Source: JBEKHT01 sp050012135 (GTDB lineage Bacteria; Chloroflexota; Anaerolineae; Anaerolineales; RBG-16-64-43). Taken from it: a stretch of 9,474 nt of DNA. Shown here piece after piece: positions 1 through 6,756 of this stretch. How positions within the stretch are numbered: position 1 is the first letter of the stretch; every line of letters begins with the position of its first letter. Both the position numbers and the translations under genes were made by a program. The stretch lies in the NCBI GenBank assembly GCA_050012135.1, contig JBEKHT010000080.1, positions 1 to 9,474 on the forward strand, in the 5' to 3' direction. Under the pieces are notes generated by a model. The model ran no database searches and was not told where the DNA came from. It was given only the letters and a program-made list of their open reading frames with translations.

Positions 1-271
1 TGACAAACCCCAGTTCTGCCAGGTTCAGGATTTCCTCGCTCTTCAATGGCTCGCCCAGGCGCTGTTCGAGGAAGCGGGGCAAGGCCTCGTTGTCGTAACC
101 CTGCCCCCACGTTCCATAGGTTCCCCCGATTTCGAGCTTTGCGCTGTATACGCTTTCGAATCCGATGGGAATCCCCTGCTGGATTGGAAAAACCACGCGC
201 TCGACCTGGGGCCGGTCAAAGAACGAGACAGCCGGACTTGAGCCCTTTGCTGGGCCACTATTCTCAGTCAT
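1..271 (-). CDS. Unrecognised protein, N-terminal 90 residues only
   Basis: A reading frame starts at the ATG complementary to 269-271 and is open to the window edge, so only the first 90 residues are visible. The start is supported by AGGAG (minus strand, complement of 281-285) 9 bases upstream. The visible part starts with a polar, probably disordered stretch of about 17 residues (MTENSGPAKGSS...). It continues with a strand-rich, soluble segment, VERVVFPIQQGIPIGFESVY, then a glycine/aromatic stretch IGGTYGTWGQGYDNEALP (about residues 50-67), and finally a charged helix-like end. There is no signal peptide or membrane segment. The run of short strands with G-x-Y/W-G motifs resembles a small N-terminal beta domain of a metabolic enzyme, but I do not recognise the family and assign no function. 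It is divergent from the dimethylargininase gene, with 552 bases between their starts. Confidence 0.7.
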   Translation of the reverse strand, partial: MTENSGPAKGSSPAVSFFDRPQVERVVFPIQQGIPIGFESVYSAKLEIGGTYGTWGQGYDNEALPRFLEQRLGEPLKSEEILNLAELGFV

Positions 272-439
272 CGATCCCCTCTCCTGGGCACGTTTCTTCC
301 CGTGCCGTTTAGGAGTTATAACCCCAACGGCGTTTTCGGGCCACAGGGAAAGACTGCACCGGCAGCGAAGGGGTCGGACTCGGCCAACAGGCTCCGGCGG
401 TCATGGGTGTCGCAGGTCCGCGGGACTTTCCTGGTTCTC

Positions 440-458
440 ACCCGGGAATCTCCCGGGT
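440..458. repeat. Perfect 8-base GC-rich inverted repeat, 3-base loop
   Basis: ACCCGGGA (440-447) and TCCCGGGT (451-458) are exact reverse complements around the loop ATC. It should fold as a stable hairpin in RNA of either strand. No T-run follows on either side, so it is not a canonical intrinsic terminator. It lies 366 bases upstream of the dimethylargininase start and 169 bases upstream of the divergent gene's start. Confidence 0.6.
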
Positions 459-464
459 TCCCCC

Positions 465-502
465 CGCCCGTTGGGCGACAAAGAACGTGAGGCTTGTCGC
501 CC
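465..502 (+). promoter_or_regulatory. Overlapping, mutually exclusive hairpins (possible leader switch)
   Basis: CGCCC (465-469) pairs with GGGCG (473-477) around GTT. The same GGGCG also begins the 9-base arm GGGCGACAA (473-481), whose exact complement TTGTCGCCC is at 494-502 with a 12-base loop. The two stems share 473-477 and cannot form together. This geometry is typical of attenuators and riboswitch expression platforms, but I recognise no known aptamer and no terminator T-run follows. The pairing is seen in the sequence; regulation is inference. Which strand, if either, is transcribed here is unknown. Confidence 0.3.
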
Positions 503-823
503 GGCCGACCCCTTCAGCGGGCGCGCCCTTGTCTGGGGGGTATGGCCGCACCAGCGGGCGAACTGGGCCGCCGCAATGGGCCCGTGCTGGAGACCCTCGC
601 CTGCTCGAATTCCGAGCGGGATAGAATCAACGCAGACGCGGGGGACGTGCCGTTCCGCAGAAGGAATCCGGACGGATCGCAAATCAGCGACGGAGGTATG
701 TTCAAGCGCTGAAATGCCCGGGCTGGTCCCTTCTCGCGCAAAGCGGATGCGCCCCAAAGGTCAAGGGGCCGCAAGGCCTGCGCCGCCGAGAATTGCCCAG
801 CGCCACCAAGAGGAGATCCCAGC

Positions 824-1591
824 GTGCTCACAGCCATAACACGAGAGGTCAGCTCCGGCATCGGAAACTGCGAACTCACCTATCTTCCACGGGTCGAGAT
901 CAACCTGGATCTGGCCCGGGCTCAGCACCACGAATATCAGAAGGCGCTTGTGGACATCGGCTGTAGGGTGTCCGCCCTGCCTTCTGAGCCGGACCTCCCC
1001 GATTCCTCTTTTGTAGAGGACGTGGCGGTGGTTCTCGATGAGATTGCGGTGATCGCGCGCCCCGGCGTGGAATCGAGGCGGGCGGAGGTTGCGTCTGTTG
1101 CGCAGGCCCTGAGACAGTTCCGGGAACTGGTCACGATCCAAGCGCCTGGGACGCTGGAAGGGGGGGATGTCCTGCGCTTGAGCAAGACGATCTATGTTGG
1201 GAAATCGGGCAGAAGCAATCAGGCCGGAATCGAACAACTTGAGGCCCTCACCGCCAGGTTCGGCTACATCGTAGTGCCCCTGGAAGTGAAGGGCTGTCTG
1301 CACTTGAAGTCAGCGGTGACCCAGGTTGCGGCAGATGCCCTGCTCCTTAATCCGGAATGGACAAGCGGGGTCCCCTTCCGCGGGTTCGAGCTCATCTTTG
1401 TGGACCCACGGGAGCCCTACGGAGCGAATGCGCTTCTGGCCAACGGCAGGGTGATTTATCCGGTGTCGTTTCCCCGCACGCGCGAGAGATTGGAAGCGCG
1501 TGGGATCGGGGTGGCCGCTGTGGATGTTTCGGAGTTGCAGAAGGCCGAGGGGGCTCTCACGTGTTGCAGCCTGATTTTCGAGGCAGGATAG
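824..1591 (+). CDS. ddaH: Dimethylarginine dimethylaminohydrolase (DDAH)
   Basis: Dimethylargininase hydrolyses N-omega-methylated arginines to L-citrulline and mono- or dimethylamine. It is a cytosolic enzyme of the pentein (amidinotransferase-like) fold, and its 255 residues match the family's usual 250-255. Visible motifs are Asp60 followed by FVED (Glu65, Asp66), LEGGD (about 111-115), the catalytic His160 in CLHLKSAVT, and the catalytic Cys247 in LTCCSL near the C terminus. Arg85 and Arg130 lie where the family's substrate-carboxylate arginines are expected. Cys248 directly follows the nucleophile, a minor variation. The start is GTG at 824, with AGGAG (811-815) 8 bases upstream, and translation from it matches the family N terminus (ITRxVSxxI). 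A class I/II aminotransferase follows 198 bases downstream. Substrate could be methylarginine or another guanidino compound; family assignment is firm, exact substrate is not. Confidence 0.9.
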   Translation: MLTAITREVSSGIGNCELTYLPRVEINLDLARAQHHEYQKALVDIGCRVSALPSEPDLPDSSFVEDVAVVLDEIAVIARPGVESRRAEVASVAQALRQFRELVTIQAPGTLEGGDVLRLSKTIYVGKSGRSNQAGIEQLEALTARFGYIVVPLEVKGCLHLKSAVTQVAADALLLNPEWTSGVPFRGFELIFVDPREPYGANALLANGRVIYPVSFPRTRERLEARGIGVAAVDVSELQKAEGALTCCSLIFEAG

Positions 1592-1789
1592 ACGTCGGGC
1601 GCAGGTGGGTGAAGGCGGGAGACCGGAATTCCATTCGCCTTGGCAGAATGCGGACGAAGGGGAATCCGAGACGTATGTGCGCTATCGTGGTGTTTGCCGC
1701 CGGTGGTTTCTCATTGGGCTGATGGAATCCAAGGCGGCGGCCTCTGAACCGCCCAAGATATGCCTGGGCACGCGTTGGCTGGAGGATCT

Positions 1790-2905
1790 ATGCAGCTTCC
1801 GCCTTTTGAATTGGAACGCTTCTTCGCCCAATATGAGTTTTCGGCCCGGTACCTGCTGTGCGGTTCCGACTCCGAATCGTTGGCGATTGGGGACTTGCTC
1901 GCCCTGGAGCCCGAAGCGTGCGATTCGATCCAGAAACACTGGCTCGGTTACACCGAGTCGCAGGGATCCTCCTCCCTGCGGGAGGAGATCAGCCGGCTCT
2001 ACCGAACCATCCAGCCGGAACAGGTCCTGGTCTGCAGCGGCGCCGAAGAAGCCATCTTCCTGTTTATGAACGCCGCCCTTCAATCCGGTGATCGTGTCGT
2101 GGTGCACTCGCCTTGCTATCAATCGCTTGAAGCCGTGGCGCGGGGCATCGGCTGTGAAGTTGGGGGCTGGAAGGCGCATGAGCAGAACGGATGGGCGCTC
2201 GATCTGGACGAGCTGAGGCGCCTGCTCCGCCCTGGCACCCGCGCCGTGGTCATCAACACCCCGCACAACCCTACCGGGTACTTGATGAGGAGGGAGGAAT
2301 TCGGCGATGTGATGCGCCTCGCCCAGGACCACGGGATCATCCTCTTCTCGGATGAGGTCTATCGCGAGGCGGAGTACGACCCGGGCGACCGTCTTCCCAT
2401 GGCCTGCGACCTGAACGAGCGGGCGGTCTCGCTGGGGGTGATGTCGAAGACCTACGGCTTGCCGGGACTGCGCATCGGTTGGATTGCGACGCGGAACGTC
2501 GAGCTCTATGACCGCCTGGCGCGGCTCAAGGACTACACCACGATCTGCAATAGTGCGCCCAGCGAGTTTCTGGCAGAGCTGGGGCTGCGGCACCGAGAGC
2601 AGTTGGTTGAGAGGAACCTGGGAATCATTGCCAGAAACCTTTCCGTTTTGGACGATTTCTTCGCCCGACATGCCGACCGGTTTTCGTGGATTCGCCCCCG
2701 CGCCGGTCCGATTGCCTTCCCACGACTCCTCGGGGAGCAGGTCGACTCCTTCTGTCATGACCTGCTCAAGGCCGCGGGGGTCCTCCTGCTTCCCGGAAGC
2801 GTTTATGGGGATCGCGAGAACCACTTCAGAATCGGGTTCGGGCGAAAGAACATGCCTGAGGCGCTGGAAGGCCTCGAGGGATTCCTGCAGGGTCAGTCCC
2901 GCTGA
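1790..2905 (+). CDS. PLP-dependent aminotransferase, class I/II fold (capreomycidine synthase-like)
   Basis: A fold-type I PLP enzyme of 371 residues, cytosolic, probably dimeric. In order it shows a short N-terminal FAQYEFSARYLL segment, SGAEEAIF (about 83-90, phosphate-binding loop), TPHNPTG with Asn160, SDEVY with Asp188 (pyridine nitrogen), MSKTYGLPGLRIGW with the Schiff-base Lys220, and FRIGFG with Arg347 as the likely substrate carboxylate arginine. The N-terminal pattern and overall sequence resemble the branch often annotated as capreomycidine synthase or general aminotransferase. The true reaction (transamination or cyclisation of a guanidino amino acid) cannot be read from the sequence. 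I prefer ATG at 1790 because GGAGG (1781-1785) lies just upstream, though with a short 4-base spacer. An in-frame ATG at 1760 has no ribosome site and would add ten unconserved-looking residues. It lies 198 bases after ddaH on the same strand, suggesting a shared role in arginine-derivative metabolism; this is inference. Confidence 0.85.
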   Translation: MQLPPFELERFFAQYEFSARYLLCGSDSESLAIGDLLALEPEACDSIQKHWLGYTESQGSSSLREEISRLYRTIQPEQVLVCSGAEEAIFLFMNAALQSGDRVVVHSPCYQSLEAVARGIGCEVGGWKAHEQNGWALDLDELRRLLRPGTRAVVINTPHNPTGYLMRREEFGDVMRLAQDHGIILFSDEVYREAEYDPGDRLPMACDLNERAVSLGVMSKTYGLPGLRIGWIATRNVELYDRLARLKDYTTICNSAPSEFLAELGLRHREQLVERNLGIIARNLSVLDDFFARHADRFSWIRPRAGPIAFPRLLGEQVDSFCHDLLKAAGVLLLPGSVYGDRENHFRIGFGRKNMPEALEGLEGFLQGQSR

Positions 2906-2916
2906 GGGACGTCCCT
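2905..2916. repeat. 12-base perfect palindrome at the aminotransferase stop
   Basis: AGGGACGTCCCT starts on the last base of the TGA stop codon. The preceding GTCCC (2896-2900) can instead pair with GGGAC (2906-2910) around GCTGA, which contains the start of the stop codon. No T-run follows. It could help end transcription or protect the mRNA 3' end, or be a protein site, or be chance in GC-rich DNA. Confidence 0.35.
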
Positions 2917-3167
2917 TCCCGGCATCCGGGGCAGGGGGCGGCGCTTCAATTGGGTTTGGGGGAGCCGAGGGAGATTGAAAGTTGCAGCTGGATGCCTGCT
3001 ATTTTTCACGGTAGCGGGTTCTGAGCGGCGAAGGCGATTGGGGGCTCCCGGAGGTTGAGGCCGTCGGATAACGGACCCAATGGAAACAGTCGACGGAGGG
3101 ACCTTGCCGTTTTCAGGCGATTCCGGATTTCAGGACTCTTGTCCAGACCACACTACGGAGGAAGAAG

Positions 3168-4199
3168 ATGCTTCCCTGGTCAATTCGATTTGCCGGGCAT
3201 TTCGAGGAGGTCGTGTTCGAGAGCAAGGTCTTGAAGGGAAACCCCCTGGGGGACCCGCACCAGCGCCCCCTCTGGGTGTATCTGCCTCCCGGCTATGAGG
3301 ATGCCTCCAGGCGTCGCTACCCCAGCGTCTACATGATCCAGGGCCTCACCGGCCAGCTGGATATGTGGCGCAACCGCTCCGCCTTCCGCTTGAATTTTCT
3401 CGAATTGGCCGACGGCCTGTTTGCTCGGGGCGAGGCGCCCAGCTGCATCCTGGTCTGGGTGGATTGCTGGACGTCGCTCGGGGGCAGCCAGTTTCTTGAC
3501 TCGCCAGGGACCGGCAGGTATCACACGTACCTTTGCGAGGAGGTCGTGCCCTGGGTGGACAGGCACTATCGCACCCTGTCCGCGCGCGATCACCGCGGGA
3601 TTGCGGGCCACTCCAGCGGGGGGTACGGGGCGATGGTGACGCCCATGCTGCGCCCCGATCAGTGGGGGGGCTTGGCAACCCACGCCGGGGACGCGCTCTT
3701 CGAGGGGGTCTATTTGCCTGATTTCCGCAAATCGGCGCGCGCATTACGCGACAAGTATCAGGGCTCCTTCGAGAAGTTCTGGGCAGACTTTCGCTCTCGC
3801 CCCGCCTTTTCCAAGCGCAGCGACAGCTTCCTGCTGAATGACTACTGCATGGCCGCCTGCTATTCGGCCGACCCGGACGGCAAGGTGAATCTTCCCTACG
3901 ACCTCGCGACCGGGGAGCTTATCCCGGAGGTCTGGGAGCGCTGGCTTGCCTGGGACCCGGTGCGGATGGTTGCTGCCCACGCCGAAACCCTGCGCTCGAT
4001 GAAGGCGATCTACATCGACGCTGGCAAACGTGACGAGTACTACCTTGATCTGGGTGCCGAAGCTTTCCGCCGCGCGCTCGAGCGGGTGGGAGTCAAAGAC
4101 GTCTTCTTTCAACTTTCCGACGACACGCACGGTTCGATTGAGCACCGCTACCCGCGCGCCCTCAAGTACCTTGCCGAAAGACTGGCTCCGAACCCTTGA
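3168..4199 (+). CDS. Putative esterase, alpha/beta hydrolase (esterase D / Fes family)
   Basis: A 343-residue alpha/beta hydrolase resembling the putative esterase family that includes esterase D and enterochelin esterase. Near the N terminus it has LWVYLPPGYED (about 35-45) and YPSVYMIQGLTG (51-62), the usual beta-strands leading to the oxyanion region. The nucleophile elbow is GHSSG with Ser149, in GIAGHSSGGYGA. Asp289 in GKRDEYY is the probable acid, and a C-terminal His (His321 in DDTHGS, or His326) the base. There is no signal peptide, so it is probably cytoplasmic. The ATG at 3168 is supported by GGAGGA (3157-3162) 5 bases upstream. The insertion between Ser149 and Asp289 is fairly long (about 140 residues), consistent with a lid. 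Substrate unknown. It is co-directional with the aminotransferase (262-base gap) and convergent with the dehydratase operon. Confidence 0.8.
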   Translation: MLPWSIRFAGHFEEVVFESKVLKGNPLGDPHQRPLWVYLPPGYEDASRRRYPSVYMIQGLTGQLDMWRNRSAFRLNFLELADGLFARGEAPSCILVWVDCWTSLGGSQFLDSPGTGRYHTYLCEEVVPWVDRHYRTLSARDHRGIAGHSSGGYGAMVTPMLRPDQWGGLATHAGDALFEGVYLPDFRKSARALRDKYQGSFEKFWADFRSRPAFSKRSDSFLLNDYCMAACYSADPDGKVNLPYDLATGELIPEVWERWLAWDPVRMVAAHAETLRSMKAIYIDAGKRDEYYLDLGAEAFRRALERVGVKDVFFQLSDDTHGSIEHRYPRALKYLAERLAPNP

Positions 4200-4211
4200 G
4201 ATCGAGGCCAG

Positions 4212-4252
4212 GGGGAGCGCCCCAGACGGGGGGAGTGACGGCTGCGCTCCCC
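4212..4252. terminator. 9-base inverted repeat between convergent genes
   Basis: GGGGAGCGC (4212-4220) is exactly complementary to GCGCTCCCC (4244-4252), with a 23-base loop. It sits 12 bases past the esterase stop, in the 189-base gap between converging genes. No T-run follows on either strand, so an intrinsic terminator is not proven; a transcript-end stem or bidirectional termination aid is plausible from its place. Confidence 0.35.
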
Positions 4253-4299
4253 GGCAGGACAAAGCAAGGTCCGTCCCTGGGGCTTGAAGGAACCCTTCT

Positions 4300-4333
4300 G
4301 CCAGTCATCTTAGGAAGATACGTTTGGCGTTTT
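4300..4333 (+). terminator. Weak hairpin followed by TTTT
   Basis: ATCTT (4307-4311) pairs with AAGAT (4315-4319) around AGG, and outer GCCA (4300-4303) can pair with TGGC (4325-4328). TTTT follows at 4330-4333. The stem is interrupted and AT-poor only at its base. It is the best intrinsic-terminator candidate for the plus-strand esterase transcript, but a weak one. Confidence 0.25.
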
Positions 4334-4388
4334 CGAGTTTGGCCCGGGGTCCTGGGAGACGGGTCCGAGGCGATCCGGCCACCCAGGC

Positions 4389-6752
4389 TCACAGCTCCTG
4401 GTGTTCGGTGCGGGCGATGATCTCGTCCTGCAGGGCCTTCCCCAGATCGCAAAAGTAGTCGCTATATCCAGCGACGCGAACGATCAGGTCCCGGTGCTGG
4501 TCCGGGTGCTCCTGGGCGTCGCGCAGCGTGGCCGCATCCACCACGTTGAACTGGACATGGTGTCCGTCGAGCTTGAAGTAGGTGCGGATCAGTTGAACCA
4601 GCTTGTCCAGGCCCTCCTCGTCCCTCAGCAGCTGGGGGGCGAACTTCTGATTAAGCAGGGTCCCCCCGGTACGGACGTGGTCCATCTTGGCAACGGAGCG
4701 CAGGACGGCCGTCGGGCCGCGGCGGTCTGCGCCCTGCACCGGTGAGACGCCCTCCGAGAGCGGCTCGCCGGCCCGGCGCCCGTCGGGCGTGGCCAGGGTG
4801 ACCGATCCGAAGTAGATGTGGACCGTGGTGGGGAGAAGGTTGATATGGTACGTGCCGCCCTTGGTATTGGGCCGGCCGTCAACCGCTCGGAAGTAGGCCT
4901 CGAAGACGGCGGTCATCACTTCGTCGGCGTAATCCTCGTCGTTTCCATAGCGGGGAGTCTTGTTGAGGAGCAGCAGGCGGGCCCGCTCGTGGCCGACGAA
5001 GTTGTCCTCGAGCACTTGGAGAAGCTCGGACAGGCCCAGGGTCTTGCGCTCGAAGACGTGGAACTTGAGGGCGGTCAACGCGTCGGTCGTGGTCCCCAGC
5101 CCCACTCCCTGGATGTAGGTGGTGTTGTAGCGCGCTCCACCGTCGTGATAATCCTTGCCCTGCTTGACGCAGTCATCGATCAGGAGGGACAAGAAGGGGG
5201 ACGGCATGTGTTCCGCATACAGCCTCTCGATCACGTTGTTTCCCCGGACCTTGATCTCGACGAAATGCCTGATCTGCGCCTCGAAGGCACTAAAGAGTTC
5301 CTGGAAGGATTCGTAGCGAGTGGGGTTCCCGCTCGAGAGACCGATCCGCTTTCCGGTGCGCGGGTCCAGCCCGTTGTGGAGGGTGATCTCCAACACTTTG
5401 GGCAGATTGAAATAGCCGGTCAGGTTGTAGTTCTCCTTGCCGAAGGCCCCGACCTCGACGCAGCCGCTGGATCCGCCGTTTCTTGCGTCGGCCAGGGCCT
5501 TGCCCTGGCGCACCAGCTCCTGGACGATCAGGTCGGCATTGAAGACGGAGGGCTGTCCGAACCCGGTGCGGATGATTTGAGCCGCGCGGCGGACAAAGGC
5601 GTCGGGGTTCTTCTTGCTGACCTGGATAGAGGAGCTCGGCTGAAGAAGGCGCATGGCCTCAATGACATCCAGGATCAGGTAGGTGACCTCGTTGACGCCG
5701 TCGCTGCCGTCCTCGCGAACCCCTCCCGTGTTGATCTGAGCAAAGTCGGTGTAGGTTCCGCTTTCCTCGGCCGTCACGCCGACCTTGGGGGGCGCGGGTT
5801 GGTTGTTGAACTTGATCCACAGGCACTGCAGGAGCTCCTCGGCCTGGGCGCGGGTCAGGCGGCCCTCGGCCAGATCCTGCTTGTAGAAGGGATCGAGATG
5901 CTGGTCCAGCCGCCCTGGACTAAAGGCGTCCCAGGTGTTCAGCTCGGTGGTGACCCCCAGGTGCACGAACCAATAGTATTGAAGGGCTTCCCAGAAACTG
6001 CGGGGGGCGTGAGCCGGGACGTGCGAGCAGACCTCGGCGATATGCTCCAGTTCGGCTCGACGCCCGGGATCCTTCTCCCTGCGCGCAAGATCCCTGGCTT
6101 GCTCGGCGTGTCGCTCGGCAAAGCGGATCAGCGCGTGCGCGCAGACCTGCATGGCTTTCAGTTCTTGCGCCCGGGCCCAGGCGCGAGGGTCGTTCAGGTA
6201 GTCGAGCGCTTCAAGACTGCGGCGCAGATCGTCCTGGAAATCCACGAAGCCCTTGTGGTAGATCTTGTCGTCCAGCACGGTGTGCCCCGGTGCGCGCTGC
6301 TCCATGAACTCCGTGAACACTCCGGCCTCATAGGCCGCCTTCCACTCCTCCGTCATCTCCTGGAAGATCAGGTCGCGCATCGACCGGCCTCGCCAGTAGG
6401 GGATGATCGACTCCTGGTAGATGCGGCGGGTCTTGGCGTCCACGTCGTAAGGGATCTTGTCGCGCCTGTCGAGCAGGTCGAGGTCCTCCAGGCTGTGGCA
6501 GCACAGTTCTGGGAATGTGGGCGTCGCTTTCGGACCCGGGCCTTTTTCGCCGACGATCAGCTCACCCTCGCCAATGTGGATCTTCTTGTGTTCCATGAGG
6601 TGCTGGAAGGCCAGCGCCCGGCGCATGGGAGCCGAGACCGTAGCGGGCGACTTCCGATCGATCTCGGTCATGAGCTCGGCGCGTTCGATGCAGATCTGAG
6701 GCCTGGCCTCCAGGCTCTGCCGCCGGAGGCGTGCGACCCGTTCGCTGATCAC
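4389..6752 (-). CDS. hypD: Glycyl radical enzyme, trans-4-hydroxy-L-proline dehydratase
   Basis: The enzyme removes water from trans-4-hydroxy-L-proline by radical chemistry to give 1-pyrroline-5-carboxylate (not the hydrogenase-maturation HypD). Its 787 residues match the family length of about 790. It has the PFL-like domain, the thiyl site SGCVEVGAFGKE with Cys431 and Glu433, and the C-terminal glycyl radical motif RVAGYSDYF with Gly762. From memory of the Clostridioides difficile enzyme, its active-site residues all have counterparts at a constant offset of three: Phe149 and His157 (FMEQRAPGH), Asp275 (NTWDAF), Ser331, Phe337, Tyr447 (LTGYFN) and Thr642 (LLPTTVHIYFG). This argues against pyruvate formate-lyase, choline lyase or glycerol dehydratase. 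Residues after the thiyl Cys (V434, A436, N441) differ from what I recall of the clostridial enzyme. The start is GTG at 6752, with AGGAGG (complement of 6761-6766) 8 bases upstream inside the activase 3' end, so translation is probably coupled. A related hydroxyproline isomer as substrate is not excluded. Confidence 0.85.
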   Translation of the reverse strand: MISERVARLRRQSLEARPQICIERAELMTEIDRKSPATVSAPMRRALAFQHLMEHKKIHIGEGELIVGEKGPGPKATPTFPELCCHSLEDLDLLDRRDKIPYDVDAKTRRIYQESIIPYWRGRSMRDLIFQEMTEEWKAAYEAGVFTEFMEQRAPGHTVLDDKIYHKGFVDFQDDLRRSLEALDYLNDPRAWARAQELKAMQVCAHALIRFAERHAEQARDLARREKDPGRRAELEHIAEVCSHVPAHAPRSFWEALQYYWFVHLGVTTELNTWDAFSPGRLDQHLDPFYKQDLAEGRLTRAQAEELLQCLWIKFNNQPAPPKVGVTAEESGTYTDFAQINTGGVREDGSDGVNEVTYLILDVIEAMRLLQPSSSIQVSKKNPDAFVRRAAQIIRTGFGQPSVFNADLIVQELVRQGKALADARNGGSSGCVEVGAFGKENYNLTGYFNLPKVLEITLHNGLDPRTGKRIGLSSGNPTRYESFQELFSAFEAQIRHFVEIKVRGNNVIERLYAEHMPSPFLSLLIDDCVKQGKDYHDGGARYNTTYIQGVGLGTTTDALTALKFHVFERKTLGLSELLQVLEDNFVGHERARLLLLNKTPRYGNDEDYADEVMTAVFEAYFRAVDGRPNTKGGTYHINLLPTTVHIYFGSVTLATPDGRRAGEPLSEGVSPVQGADRRGPTAVLRSVAKMDHVRTGGTLLNQKFAPQLLRDEEGLDKLVQLIRTYFKLDGHHVQFNVVDAATLRDAQEHPDQHRDLIVRVAGYSDYFCDLGKALQDEIIARTEHQEL

Positions 6753-6756
6753 GGGG

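Larger units (their letters stand above)
272..823. other. Divergent intergenic region, 552 bases, with hairpins
   Basis: This region separates the starts of the partial minus-strand gene and the plus-strand dimethylargininase. Open frames cross it on both strands, but their translations are Arg/Pro/Ser/Gly-rich with no family resemblance, and none has a good ribosome site, so I call none of them. It contains a GC-rich hairpin (440-458), overlapping alternative hairpins (465-502), and a small stem GCTCG-AATTC-CGAGC (603-617). Promoter hints are weak. TATAAC on the minus strand (complement of 315-320) lies 43 bases upstream of the minus ATG, and TAGAAT (622-627) faces the plus gene; neither has a recognisable -35 box at the right spacing. 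Confidence 0.6.

Noticed and set aside
165..839. A 224-codon plus-strand frame across the left intergenic region
   Set aside because: It overlaps the start of a better-supported minus-strand gene and the start of ddaH, has no ribosome site, and its composition is not protein-like.
1760..1789. Earlier ATG (1760) for the aminotransferase
   Set aside because: It has no ribosome site, whereas GGAGG precedes the ATG at 1790 and the family N terminus begins there.
2975..3006. TTGAAA and TATTTT as a promoter for the esterase gene
   Set aside because: The 19-base spacer is too long and the -10 match is poor, although it is the most AT-rich spot in that gap.
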